64,000 nucleotides of DNA from NCBI RefSeq assembly GCF_900101755.1, contig NZ_FNAE01000006.1, positions 124,001-188,000 on the forward strand. The letters are read 5' to 3'. Both the position numbers and the translations under genes were made by a program. Shown piece after piece: positions 1 through 7,885 of this stretch (the first letter of the stretch is position 1; each line of letters opens with the position of its first letter). The notes under the pieces are model-generated. The model did not search any database and was not told the origin of the DNA. It saw only the letters and a list, made by a program, of their open reading frames with translations. Source of the stretch: Ectopseudomonas alcaliphila. Lineage in GTDB: Bacteria > Pseudomonadota > Gammaproteobacteria > Pseudomonadales > Pseudomonadaceae.

Positions 1-597
1 GCGCAGGTGCTCCTGATCGCTCGCGCCAAGTGCCTGCCAGTCGGCCAGGGCGTAGCCACAGAGTGGCCCGCAGGCGGCCAGGCCGATGGTCCAGCAGCCG
101 GCATTGAGCCCGGCTTGCAGCAGTAGCGGATTACCGCTGACGACAATGCAGCCATCCAGGCGCTCGACCTCCAGCTGGCTCAGTGCCTGCCAGCAGCTGT
201 CCGGCGCCGGCCACGGTCTGGCCTGGCGTGCCAGCACCGCTTCGATGGGCGTTGGCAGTGCCTCGGCCAGGCGCAGGCTGCTATCGGCTGGCAGGTCGTC
301 CAGCCAGGCGCAGGGCGTACCGTTGGCATGCAGGGTTTGCAGCAACTGTGCAGCACCTGGGGTGAGTTCGGCATGTTCGCCGGCCACTTCGCTCAGCGTC
401 TGTTGCAGCGCCTGCAGTTGCGCCGCGGTTGCCGGCTTGCCTAACCAGGCGTCCAGCGTCTGGTGCGGCGTACCGACGAGGTTCGGGGGCGTGCACTCGG
501 GATGCAGTCGCTGTAGCGCGACGGGCAGCGTACGGGCGCCGAAGTCGACCAGGCAGCCGGACAGTTGAAAGATCAGGGCAGTGCAGGGGGAGGGCAT
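1..597 (-). CDS. HAD-like (phosphonatase-type) protein, partial, probably inactive
   Basis: The frame is open from an ATG at 597 down to the window edge (199 codons seen; the C-terminus lies outside). The N-terminus aligns with the phosphonoacetaldehyde-hydrolase type of HAD proteins, whose motif I reads F-D-W-A-G-T-T-V-D-F-G. Here it is F-Q-L-S-G-C-L-V-D-F-G, so the nucleophilic Asp is Gln11 and the second acidic position is Ser. Near residue 160 the usual metal-binding G-D-S segment reads S-G-N-P-L-L-L-Q-A-G-L-N-A-G, also without acidic residues. The position, upstream of a thioesterase and mlaA, matches PA2803 in P. aeruginosa. I infer a pseudoenzyme fold. The start is supported by gene context only. 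Confidence 0.7.
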   Translation of the reverse strand, partial: MPSPCTALIFQLSGCLVDFGARTLPVALQRLHPECTPPNLVGTPHQTLDAWLGKPATAAQLQALQQTLSEVAGEHAELTPGAAQLLQTLHANGTPCAWLDDLPADSSLRLAEALPTPIEAVLARQARPWPAPDSCWQALSQLEVERLDGCIVVSGNPLLLQAGLNAGCWTIGLAACGPLCGYALADWQALGASDQEHLR

Positions 598-659
598 GGG
601 ATCATCCGTGGCATTGGCCTAGGCCAATCTAACGCCGACGGATGACCGGAATGTGACTG

Positions 660-1070
660 CTAGATGACGTTGAACAGGGCGCGTACATGCTCCGGCAGGG
701 CCACCGACTTGCCGCTTTCATGGTCGACCCACACCAACTTGCAGTAACCCTCACCGTAGACCGTGAGCGGGTCTTCGACGGTACGCAGCCGGTGTTCGAT
801 CACCAGGCTGCTGCGCCCCACCGCACCGGCTTTCAGTTCCACCACCACGGTGGCGGGATGTATCACCGGTTTCAGGTAGGTGTGCTGGGTCTGCAATACC
901 ACCGGGCCGAACGGCACGTTGCTCATCGGCACGCCGGCCAGCTCGAACCAGGCGACGCGGGCCTCTTCCAGGTACTGCATGTAGATGATGTTGTTGACGT
1001 GCCCGTAGCTGTCCATGTCGCCCCAGCGTACGGGGATGTGTGCAGTGTGCAGCAAGGTTTCGTCGGTCAT
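660..1070 (-). CDS. Acyl-CoA thioesterase, 4HBT/YbgC hotdog family
   Basis: This 136-residue protein is a typical single hotdog domain. The N-terminus holds the family signature W-G-D-M-D-S-Y-G-H-V-N-N, with the catalytic Asp in G-D-M-D, followed by the long hydrophobic helix starting I-I-Y-M-Q-Y-L-E-E-A-R. Enzymes of this group hydrolyse acyl-CoA or acyl-ACP thioesters in the cytoplasm; the chain-length preference cannot be read from the sequence. It is divergent from mlaA (105 bp between the starts), and the order matches PA2801-PA2800. It could instead be annotated as 4-hydroxybenzoyl-CoA thioesterase-like, but nothing nearby supports that substrate. Confidence 0.9.
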   Translation of the reverse strand: MTDETLLHTAHIPVRWGDMDSYGHVNNIIYMQYLEEARVAWFELAGVPMSNVPFGPVVLQTQHTYLKPVIHPATVVVELKAGAVGRSSLVIEHRLRTVEDPLTVYGEGYCKLVWVDHESGKSVALPEHVRALFNVI

Positions 1071-1175
1071 CGCTTTTCTTCACTATGCTGCCCAATCAGG
1101 GCTCCAGGCTTTATACTACGCGGCCTTCGGCCCGCTGGCGGTGGCCACATTATTTTCCTCAAGGAGAGACTTCAA

Positions 1176-1880
1176 ATGCATGTGATCGTTGCTCGCTGGA
1201 TCGCGCGCCTGGGCGGCCTGATGGCCCTTGCTGGCCTGAGCCTGCTGCCTGCGATGAGTCAGGCAGCCTCGGAAGAAGATCCTTGGGAAAGCTTCAATCG
1301 CCCCATCTTCCGCTTCAACGATACCGTCGATACCTATGCGCTGAAGCCGATCGCCCAGGGTTACCGGGCCGTCACGCCGCAGTTCCTCGAAGACGGCGTG
1401 CACAACGTCTTCGGCAATATTGGCGATGTGGGCAACCTGGCCAACAACCTGCTGCAGGGCAAGCTGCACAACGCCGGTGTCGATACCGGTCGCCTGATCT
1501 TCAATACCACCTTCGGTCTGTTGGGTTTCTTCGACGTGGCCAAGCACATGGGCCTGCGCAAGAACGACGAAGACTTCGGTCAGACCCTTGGCGTCTGGGG
1601 CCTGGACAGCGGCCCTTACCTGGTCATCCCGCTCCTCGGCCCAAGCACCGTGCGTGATGCCACTGGTCGAGTACCGGACAGCTTCCTGACGCCGTATCCG
1701 TACATGGACCACGTGCCGACGCGTAACGTCACCCGTGGCGTTCAGGTGGTCGACACCCGTGCCAACCTGCTGCAGGCCGAGCGCCTGGTCAGCGGCGACA
1801 AGTACATCTTCATCCGTAATGCCTACCTGCAAAGCCGTGAGTTCAAGGTGAAGGATGGGCAGGTCGAAGACGACTTCTAA
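1176..1880 (+). CDS. mlaA: MlaA (VacJ) outer-membrane phospholipid-transport protein
   Basis: MlaA sits in the outer membrane and removes phospholipids mislocalised to the outer leaflet, passing them to the Mla pathway. The 234-residue protein has a signal peptide (about residues 1-30, ending M-S-Q-A-A-S) and then the family opening E-E-D-P-W-E-S-F-N-R, with G-L-L-G-F-F-D-V-A further on. I chose the ATG at 1176 because A-A-G-G-A-G-A lies 8-14 bp upstream and the signal peptide begins there; the same frame stays open further upstream without a plausible start. E. coli MlaA is a lipoprotein, but there is no Cys at the cleavage region here. A hairpin terminator follows directly. Confidence 0.9.
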   Translation: MHVIVARWIARLGGLMALAGLSLLPAMSQAASEEDPWESFNRPIFRFNDTVDTYALKPIAQGYRAVTPQFLEDGVHNVFGNIGDVGNLANNLLQGKLHNAGVDTGRLIFNTTFGLLGFFDVAKHMGLRKNDEDFGQTLGVWGLDSGPYLVIPLLGPSTVRDATGRVPDSFLTPYPYMDHVPTRNVTRGVQVVDTRANLLQAERLVSGDKYIFIRNAYLQSREFKVKDGQVEDDF

Positions 1881-1894
1881 GTCCTCACAGATGC

Positions 1895-1924
1895 AAAAAA
1901 GGCGGCTCTGGAGCCGCCTTTTTC
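1895..1924. terminator. Bidirectional rho-independent terminator between mlaA and the PilZ gene
   Basis: A-tract, then G-G-C-G-G-C-T, loop C-T-G-G, A-G-C-C-G-C-C, then a T-tract. The stem is perfect and has A/T runs on both sides, so it can serve mlaA from the left and the convergent PilZ gene from the right. Confidence 0.9.
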
Positions 1925-1937
1925 GTAAATGCAGATT

Positions 1938-2237
1938 TCAGCTCATGGAGATGATTGCCAGGCCCAGCGACTGACGACCATCGCCCAGATCGCCCACCCG
2001 CACTACCTCGGCCTGGGCGTCGAGGCCGGCCAGCTCGCTGTGCTCTGAGGGGATGTGGACCCTTACCTTGTCGCCCATGCTCAAGGCTGCTTCAGCCTCG
2101 ATTTGCATGCCGGTACTGGAAAGATCCAGGCACAGCGCAGGGATTTCCTGGCCTGCATGATGGAGGACGACTGCAGCTTCCAGTCGCATGCGGATGTAGT
2201 CGCGTTTCTCGCTGTATGCTCGATCGTTCTGACTCAT
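1938..2237 (-). CDS. PilZ-domain c-di-GMP-binding protein
   Basis: A 99-residue single PilZ domain. Both halves of the c-di-GMP signature are visible: R-D-Y-I-R near residue 12 (RxxxR) and D-L-S-S-T-G near residue 39 (D/NxSxxG). Proteins of this kind act as small cytoplasmic c-di-GMP receptors and work through partners. The gene is convergent with mlaA and divergent from rssB. The order mlaA, PilZ, rssB is conserved in Pseudomonas (PA2799 position). The target process cannot be read from the sequence; motility or envelope control would be typical for the family. Confidence 0.9.
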   Translation of the reverse strand: MSQNDRAYSEKRDYIRMRLEAAVVLHHAGQEIPALCLDLSSTGMQIEAEAALSMGDKVRVHIPSEHSELAGLDAQAEVVRVGDLGDGRQSLGLAIISMS

Positions 2238-2450
2238 GGACCCTGTCCTCTTCTTATGAGCTCTTCCGCGGCTCTTATAACCCCCGTCGATTTGACCTGT
2301 AAAGCCGCCGAACGACGACCGGTCCCGGCTTGAATCGGCCGGCAGATGGGAGTACCGTCTGCCCCTTGAAATCGCCCTGGCGCCTTAGATGCGGCGCCGC
2401 GCCATGGGCAGTGACCAAAATTGCCCTGGCGCAGTTTGCCTGGATACCCC

Positions 2451-3635
2451 ATGCACAAAACCAGTGCCACTCTGCTGATCATCGACGACGACGACGTCGT
2501 ACGTGCAAGCCTCGCGGCCTACCTCGAGGACAGCGGCTTCAAGGTGTTGCAGGCCAACAACGGTTTGCAGGGGCTGGAAGTGTTCCAGCAGGAAGGCCCC
2601 GACCTGATGATCTGCGATCTGCGCATGCCGCAGGTCGATGGTCTTGAACTGATCCGGCGTATCAACGCGCTGGGTGTCGAAGTGCCGGTGATCGTCGTTT
2701 CCGGTGCCGGCGTGATGAACGATGCCGTCGAAGCGCTGCGTCTCGGCGCTGCCGACTACCTGATCAAACCTCTCGAAGACCTTGCGGTGCTGGAACATTC
2801 GGTGCGCCGCGCGCTGGATCGTGCGCGTCTGCGCGTCGAGAACCAGCTCTATCGTGAAAAGCTGGAAGCCACCAATCGTGAACTCCAGGCCAGCCTGCAT
2901 CTGTTGCAGGAGGATCAAAACGCCGGCCGTCAGGTGCAGATGAACATGCTGCCGGTGACGCCCTGGCAGGCCGATGGCCTGAACTTCGCGCACCAGATCA
3001 TTCCTTCGCTGTATCTGTCCGGTGACTTCGTCGATTACTTCCGGATCGATGAGCGACGTATCGGCTTCTACCTGGCCGACGTTTCCGGTCACGGTGCGTC
3101 CTCGGCATTCGTCACCGTGCTGCTCAAGTTCATGACCACGCGCCTGCTCTACGAGTGGCGTCGTGGCGGCACGCTGCCGGAGTTCAAGCCCTCCGACGTT
3201 CTCGGCCACATCAACCGCGGTCTGATCAATTGCAAGCTGGGCAAGCACGTGACCATGCTCGGCGGCGTGATCGATGAGGAGAGCGGCCAGCTCACCTACA
3301 GCATTGGCGGACATCTGCCATTGCCGGTGCTGTTCGAGAATGGCCAGGCGCGTTACCTGGAAGGGCGCGGCCTACCGGTCGGTCTGTTCGAAGAAGCCGA
3401 ATATGGCGATCTGGTGATGGAACTGCCGGAGTCTTTCAGTCTGACCCTGCTCTCCGACGGCATCCTCGACTTGTTGCCGGGCGACACGCTGAAAGCGAAG
3501 GAATTGGCGCTGCCACAACTGGTTAGTCAGGCTGGCGGTACGCTGGGCGGTCTGCGTCAAGTTCTCGGTCTGGCCAATCTGGGCGAGATGCCGGATGATA
3601 TCGCCTTGCTGGTGTTAAGCAGGAACCTTGCATGA
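2451..3635 (+). CDS. rssB: RssB-like response regulator with PP2C phosphatase output
   Basis: A 394-residue protein. Residues 9-125 form a REC domain with acidic pocket I-D-D-D-D, phospho-acceptor Asp56 in I-C-D-L-R-M-P, and the Lys of L-I-K-P. A short coiled linker follows, then a SpoIIE/PP2C-type phosphatase domain (about 180-394) with metal-binding motifs S-G-D-F-V-D-Y-F, A-D-V-S-G-H-G and S-D-G-I-L-D. E. coli RssB delivers RpoS to ClpXP; in Pseudomonas this architecture is paired with a STAS protein that the phosphatase presumably dephosphorylates. The stop overlaps the start of the STAS gene (ATGA), so the two are translationally coupled. Start chosen at ATG 2451 by REC alignment. Confidence 0.85.
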   Translation: MHKTSATLLIIDDDDVVRASLAAYLEDSGFKVLQANNGLQGLEVFQQEGPDLMICDLRMPQVDGLELIRRINALGVEVPVIVVSGAGVMNDAVEALRLGAADYLIKPLEDLAVLEHSVRRALDRARLRVENQLYREKLEATNRELQASLHLLQEDQNAGRQVQMNMLPVTPWQADGLNFAHQIIPSLYLSGDFVDYFRIDERRIGFYLADVSGHGASSAFVTVLLKFMTTRLLYEWRRGGTLPEFKPSDVLGHINRGLINCKLGKHVTMLGGVIDEESGQLTYSIGGHLPLPVLFENGQARYLEGRGLPVGLFEEAEYGDLVMELPESFSLTLLSDGILDLLPGDTLKAKELALPQLVSQAGGTLGGLRQVLGLANLGEMPDDIALLVLSRNLA

Positions 3636-4126
3636 ATCCTGGGATAAGCCCCGGTCGCATCCAATTCGCCGAGCAGGACGGAACATTCGTCCTGAAGTTC
3701 GTCGGCGAAGTCCGTCTGACGCTGTGTTCAGCACTGGATGCCACGATTGAAAAGATCTTCACCGCGTTGAATTTTTCGGCCATCGTCATCGATCTGACCG
3801 AAACGCGCAGCATCGACAGCACCACCCTCGGTTTGCTGGCGAAATTGTCCATTCTGTCGCGGCAGAAGGTTGGCCTGTTGCCGACCGTTGTCACCACTCA
3901 CGACGACATCACGCGCCTGTTGGAGTCCATGGGCTTCGATCAGGTGTTCAACATCGTCGACCGACCTATTCCGTGCCCGGATTGTCTGGATGATCTGCCC
4001 TCTCAGGATCAATCAGAAGAAGTGGTCAAGGCCAAGGTGTTGGAAGCGCACCGCATCCTGATGGGGCTCAACGACTCCAACCGCGAGGCCTTTCACGACT
4101 TGGTCAGCGCGCTCGAGCGGCACTGA
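3632..4126 (+). CDS. rssC: STAS-domain anti-sigma-factor antagonist
   Basis: A 164-residue protein whose first 105 residues are a STAS domain. The likely phosphorylated Ser lies in R-S-I-D-S-T-T-L-G (Ser63), the usual site in anti-anti-sigma factors. The C-terminal 50 residues are acidic and helical. It overlaps rssB by 4 bp, so the PP2C domain of RssB is the obvious partner for dephosphorylating this Ser (inference from family and coupling). The symbol rssC is used for this position in some Pseudomonas annotations; the functional name is safer. Confidence 0.8.
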   Translation: MNPGISPGRIQFAEQDGTFVLKFVGEVRLTLCSALDATIEKIFTALNFSAIVIDLTETRSIDSTTLGLLAKLSILSRQKVGLLPTVVTTHDDITRLLESMGFDQVFNIVDRPIPCPDCLDDLPSQDQSEEVVKAKVLEAHRILMGLNDSNREAFHDLVSALERH

Positions 4127-4148
4127 CTTTGCGCTTTTTCAGTGCTTA

Positions 4149-4214
4149 CGCAGGGTGCGCTGTGCGCACCGATCTCTGCCGATAAAGTCGCTGGCGCGCA
4201 CGGCGCACCCTACG
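4149..4214. repeat. REP-like inverted pair, GCGCACC family
   Basis: Two facing copies, G-C-A-G-G-G-T-G-C-G-C-T-G-T-G-C-G-C-A-C-C at the left and its inverse ending G-C-G-C-A-C-C-C-T-A-C-G at the right. The same family recurs near 33.0, 37.0, 40.3, 51.0, 55.3 and 63.1 kb. Confidence 0.75.
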
Positions 4215-4232
4215 TATTGAGCGCGCAGTATT

Positions 4233-4268
4233 GAAAAGGGGCGTCAGCTTGGCTGACGCCCCTTTTCA
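4233..4268. terminator. Bidirectional terminator between rssC and transaldolase
   Basis: A-A-A-A then G-G-G-G-C-G-T-C-A-G-C, loop T-T-G, G-C-T-G-A-C-G-C-C-C-C, then T-T-T-T. The 11-bp stem is perfect, with A and T tracts on the two sides, suiting the convergent gene pair. Confidence 0.9.
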
Positions 4269-4269
4269 T

Positions 4270-5196
4270 TCAGGCCTTGGCGGCCAGCAGGGCTTCTAGT
4301 TTCTCCTGATCGCGGGCGAACAGGCGGATGCCCTCGGCCAGCTTCTCGGTGGCCATGGCGTCTTCGTTCAGCGCCCAGCGGAACGCACTCTCGTTCAAGC
4401 TCTGGCGCGGTTCGCCATTGGCGCCCGGAGCGAGTTGGCGGCTCAGTTGGCCATCGTCCTCGGCCAGTTTCTGCAGCAGCTCGGGGCTGATGGTCAGGCG
4501 GTCGCAGCCGGCCAGCGCCTCGATCTGGCCGACGTTGCGGAAGCTCGCGCCCATCACCACGGTGTCGTAAGCGTTGGCCTTGTAATAGTCGTAGATGCGC
4601 TTGACCGACTGCACGCCCGGGTCTTCGCTACCTGCGAAATCACGGCCCTCAGCCTTCTTGTACCAGTCGTAGATGCGCCCCACGAACGGCGAGATGAGGA
4701 ATATGCCGGCATCGGCACAGGCCTGCGCCTGGGCGAAGGTGAACAGCAGGGTCAGGTTGGTCTGCACACCGGCTTTTTCCAGTTGCTCGGCGGCGCGGAT
4801 GCCTTCCCAGGTCGAAGCGATCTTGATCAGTACGCGTTCGCGGCCGATGCCCGCTTTTTCATAAAGACCGATCAGGCGTTCGGCGCGGCGCAGGGTGGCG
4901 TCGGTATCGAACGACAGTCGCGCATCGACCTCTGTGGAGATACGGCCCGGAATGACCTTGAGGATCTCCTGGCCGACGGCAACCGCGAAATGGTCGCAGG
5001 CCCGGCCCAGATCACCCTGGCCGGCGCTTACGGCCTGGCCCAGCAGGTCGGCGTAGCGGGGCAGGGCGGCGGCCTTGAGCAGCAGCGAGGGGTTGGTGGT
5101 GGCATCCACCGGTTGCAGGCGGGCGATGGCATCGAGGTCACCGGTGTCGGCGACTACGGTAGTGAACTGCTTGAGTTGTTCCAGCTTGGAGGTCAT
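4270..5196 (-). CDS. tal: Transaldolase
   Basis: Transaldolase moves a dihydroxyacetone unit between sedoheptulose-7-phosphate and glyceraldehyde-3-phosphate in the non-oxidative pentose phosphate pathway, in the cytoplasm. The 308-residue protein is of TalB type. It starts M-T-S-K-L-E-Q-L-K-Q-F-T, has D-A-T-T-N-P-S-L-L near residue 31, and the Schiff-base Lys125 in R-V-L-I-K-I-A-S-T-W. Length and motifs fit the class throughout, with no breaks. In this locus it is the PA2796 equivalent. Confidence 0.95.
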   Translation of the reverse strand: MTSKLEQLKQFTTVVADTGDLDAIARLQPVDATTNPSLLLKAAALPRYADLLGQAVSAGQGDLGRACDHFAVAVGQEILKVIPGRISTEVDARLSFDTDATLRRAERLIGLYEKAGIGRERVLIKIASTWEGIRAAEQLEKAGVQTNLTLLFTFAQAQACADAGIFLISPFVGRIYDWYKKAEGRDFAGSEDPGVQSVKRIYDYYKANAYDTVVMGASFRNVGQIEALAGCDRLTISPELLQKLAEDDGQLSRQLAPGANGEPRQSLNESAFRWALNEDAMATEKLAEGIRLFARDQEKLEALLAAKA

Positions 5197-5391
5197 GACG
5201 AGGCCTTGTCGTTGCAGGTGACATGACCTTACCCGAGGCGCGGCAGGCGCTCAACGGTCGGGTCACTGACAAAATTTACCTTTTAGGGCTGTGCTTTTCG
5301 CCGGCTCGTTCGTCTTTACCTATGAGGGTGCGTGAGAACGCGCCGAAGTCGGTGGAGTCCGACTTTAGACGAGCTGCCAAGGAGCCCGAAT

Positions 5392-5691
5392 ATGTCGACC
5401 CAAACCCTGCCTTCTCGTTCAGTTTCCGCAGGGCCGGATACGCGCCAGTGCCGTGAGTGGCTGCAGGCCGTCGGACTGCGCTTCAGCATGCCCCGGCTCA
5501 AGGTGGTGGAAGCGTTGTGCAGTGCCAATGACGAACAGGGCGTGTCGGCGCGTGAGCTGCACCGGCAACTGAGCGAGGCCGGCGAGCCGCTGTCACTGGT
5601 CAGCGTGCGCCAGGTGCTGCGGCGCATGGAAGAAAACGGCCTGGTGCAGGCAACCGGGCGTAGCCGCTATCGCCTCAGTACGCCGGATTAA
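5392..5691 (+). CDS. Short Fur-like winged-helix protein
   Basis: A 99-residue protein resembling only the N-terminal DNA-binding half of Fur/Zur regulators: G-L-R-F-S-M-P-R-L-K-V-V-E-A-L near residue 28, a recognition segment L-S-L-V-S-V-R-Q-V-L-R-R-M-E-E-N-G-L, then a wing. The family is usually 130-160 residues; the His/Cys-rich metal-binding and dimerisation half is absent. The ATG at 5392 has G-G-A-G a few bases upstream. It ends 7 bp from the dusA stop and the two converge. I infer DNA binding without metal sensing, or dimerisation by another route. Confidence 0.7.
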   Translation: MSTQTLPSRSVSAGPDTRQCREWLQAVGLRFSMPRLKVVEALCSANDEQGVSARELHRQLSEAGEPLSLVSVRQVLRRMEENGLVQATGRSRYRLSTPD

Positions 5692-5698
5692 CAGCCTG

Positions 5699-6700
5699 TT
5701 AGTGCCCGCGTAGCAGTTCGGCTGCCTGGTCGAGCAGCGCCAGCGGGTCTTTCACCTTGTGAATGTCGACCGACAGCAACTGGCGGAAGCGCCGCGCACC
5801 CGGGAAACCCTGGGCCAGGCCGAGCACGTGACGGCTGACGTGATGCAGGGTGCCGCCCTCGCGCAGATGCTGCTCGACATAGGGTTTGAGTGCCAGCAGG
5901 GCATCCATGCGGGTGATGCCGGAGTCCTTGGCGCCGAACAGGCGGCTGTCCACCTGCGCCAGCAGATAGGGGTTGTGATAGGCCTCGCGACCGAGCATCA
6001 CGCCGTCGAAGGTCTGCAGATGCTGCTCGCATTCCTCTAACGTCTTGATGCCGCCGTTGAGGATGATTTCCAGGTCCGGGAAGTCCTGCTTGAGCTGTGC
6101 GGCCACGTCGTAACGCAGCGGCGGGATTTCGCGGTTTTCCTTCGGCGACAAGCCCTCGAGGATGGCGATGCGGGCATGCACGGTGAAGCTGCGGCAGCCG
6201 GCCTCGCGCACCTGGCCGACGAAGTCGCACAGTTCGGCATAGCTGTCGCGGCCATTGATGCCGATACGGTGCTTGACCGTCACCGGGATGTTCACGGCGT
6301 CCTGCATGGCCTTCACGCAATCGGCAACCAGCGTCGGATGACCCATCAGGCACGCGCCGATCATGTTGTTCTGCACCCGGTCGCTGGGGCAGCCGACGTT
6401 CAGGTTGACCTCGTCATAGCCATGCTCTTCGGCCATCTTGGCGCAGGTCGCCAGATCCTGCGGGTTGCTGCCGCCGAGTTGCAGGGCGATGGGATGTTCG
6501 CAGTCGCTGTAACGCAGGAAGCGTTCGCGGTCGCCGTGGATCAGCGCGCCGGTGGTGACCATCTCGGTGTAGAGCAGGGCGTGGCTAGACAGCTGACGGA
6601 GAAAGAACCGGCAGTGACGGTCCGTCCAGTCCATCATCGGCGCCACGGAGAAGCGGCGGGACAGGGCGGGCGACGTGGTTACAGCATTCTCTAAAGACAT
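5699..6700 (-). CDS. dusA: tRNA-dihydrouridine(20/20a) synthase DusA
   Basis: DusA is an FMN-dependent reductase that makes dihydrouridine at D-loop positions 20/20a of tRNA. The 333-residue protein has the family start S-V-A-P-M-M-D-W-T-D-R-H-C-R, the catalytic Cys104 in N-L-N-V-G-C-P-S-D-R-V-Q, V-K-H-R-I-G-I-N (FMN and tRNA contacts), and L-N-G-G-I-K-T. I chose ATG 6700; the frame continues to a TTG at 6793, adding 31 residues unlike other DusA proteins. Neither candidate has a strong ribosome-binding site. It is convergent with the Fur-like gene. Confidence 0.93.
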   Translation of the reverse strand: MSLENAVTTSPALSRRFSVAPMMDWTDRHCRFFLRQLSSHALLYTEMVTTGALIHGDRERFLRYSDCEHPIALQLGGSNPQDLATCAKMAEEHGYDEVNLNVGCPSDRVQNNMIGACLMGHPTLVADCVKAMQDAVNIPVTVKHRIGINGRDSYAELCDFVGQVREAGCRSFTVHARIAILEGLSPKENREIPPLRYDVAAQLKQDFPDLEIILNGGIKTLEECEQHLQTFDGVMLGREAYHNPYLLAQVDSRLFGAKDSGITRMDALLALKPYVEQHLREGGTLHHVSRHVLGLAQGFPGARRFRQLLSVDIHKVKDPLALLDQAAELLRGH

Positions 6701-6797
6701 GTGGAATGACGCGTTCTGACGTGTTGACGGGGGTTGCAGGGCAAGAAAGCCGTGAGCAGCGCTGTGCCACTGGCAACCCTCGCTGAATGACAAGGAG

Positions 6798-6943
6798 GCT
6801 GCGGGCAGCGGTGTGCAAGTCTATCAGGAAAGCCAGGCGTTCGACCGGCAGCAGATCGCCAAGGCCCAGACCGCCGATAGCACCCCAGGGACCTGGGTTT
6901 GCTCGATGCCCTTGTACGAGGTCAGACCGGCATGATTAAGGCA
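6798..6943 (+). other. Intergenic stretch with a short unexplained reading frame
   Basis: Between dusA and the hydrolase there is a stop-free frame of about 45 codons ending in TGA, with composition like a real protein (V-Q-V-Y-Q-E-S-Q-A-F-D-R-Q-Q) but no ATG near its beginning. It may be the tail of a lost gene. I do not recognise it, and the opposite strand also stays open here. Confidence 0.2.
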
Positions 6944-6969
6944 GGGCAAGGCGCTGCGCGCATACGCAC

Positions 6970-7671
6970 CTACAGCCTTGCCAGCCAATTGTTCATTTCC
7001 CTCGAGACAGCATGGGCTTGTTCCAGCGGAGCCAGATGCCCACAGCCCTCGATAATGGCCAGATGTGCGTTGGGGATTGCGTCGGCCATTTCCCGATGAA
7101 CCTCTGGCGGAGTGATGGCATCGGCGCGACCACACAAGACCAGGGTCGGGCATGTGATTCGGCTCAGGTCAGGTCGGCTGTCGATACGGTCGATCATTGC
7201 CCGCTGCTGGTTGATGCAGACTTGAGCGCCTTGACTGTTGGCCATGGCGCGGACCACTTCGATTAACTCCGGGTGATCCAGGTGAGCCGGGTGGAGAAGT
7301 TTTGGCAGCAGTTCCTCGATGACCTGAGGAAAGTCCAGGGTCGCCATGATGATCGACTGTTTTCGGGCTTCGGTATTGGCCTCGGTATCGGGCCGGGCGC
7401 TGGTGTCAAGCAAGGCCATGGCGGTTACTCGATGCGGCGCCTGGCGGAATATTTCCAGGGCGACATAGCCACCCAGAGAAAATCCGGCCAAGGCGAAGGT
7501 CTCGTCCGGCGCCATGGCCAGTACAGCGCTGGCCATGGCGCTGATGGTGTTTTCATCAGCAAGGTTGGCGATCGACACATGGGCGCTGGAGGCGAGTGCT
7601 GAAGCCTGGTGTTGCCAGAGTCGTGCGTCGCATAGAAGTCCGGGAAGTAGCAGCAGGTGGGGTCTGCTCAT
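6970..7671 (-). CDS. Alpha/beta-hydrolase fold protein
   Basis: A 233-residue cytoplasmic hydrolase with a full catalytic triad: Ser65 in the nucleophile elbow G-F-S-L-G-G, Asp184 in C-G-R-A-D-A-I-T-P, and His212 in G-C-G-H-L-A-P-L-E. The oxyanion-hole region reads L-L-L-P-G-L-L-C-D-A-R-L-W, typical of the MhpC-like esterase group. Start chosen at ATG 7671, where G-A-G-G-A-T precedes by 6 bp; the longer frame adds 37 residues without support. No signal peptide and no operon partner. The substrate is unknown. Confidence 0.85.
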   Translation of the reverse strand: MSRPHLLLLPGLLCDARLWQHQASALASSAHVSIANLADENTISAMASAVLAMAPDETFALAGFSLGGYVALEIFRQAPHRVTAMALLDTSARPDTEANTEARKQSIIMATLDFPQVIEELLPKLLHPAHLDHPELIEVVRAMANSQGAQVCINQQRAMIDRIDSRPDLSRITCPTLVLCGRADAITPPEVHREMADAIPNAHLAIIEGCGHLAPLEQAHAVSREMNNWLARL

Positions 7672-7885
7672 GGTGATCCTCGCGATTGCAGGGAGGCGGA
7701 AGGAGTCAGCTGGCGAAAGGGCGAGAGAATGATTGTGTTCACTATGCGCCGCGTACTGCCGGCTTACCGTGCGCTGGCACACTCAGCAAAAGTGTGGACG
7801 TACGCGGCCGCACAGACGCGGCATTGCGGCGAACGTAGCCTTGGGCTGTAAGCGCTTTACGCGCCAGTCACTCGGGAGTAGAAAA

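Noticed and set aside
687..1175. Extended N-terminus of the mlaA frame
   Set aside because: The extra 163 codons lie opposite the thioesterase gene; the signal peptide and ribosome-binding site place the start at 1176.
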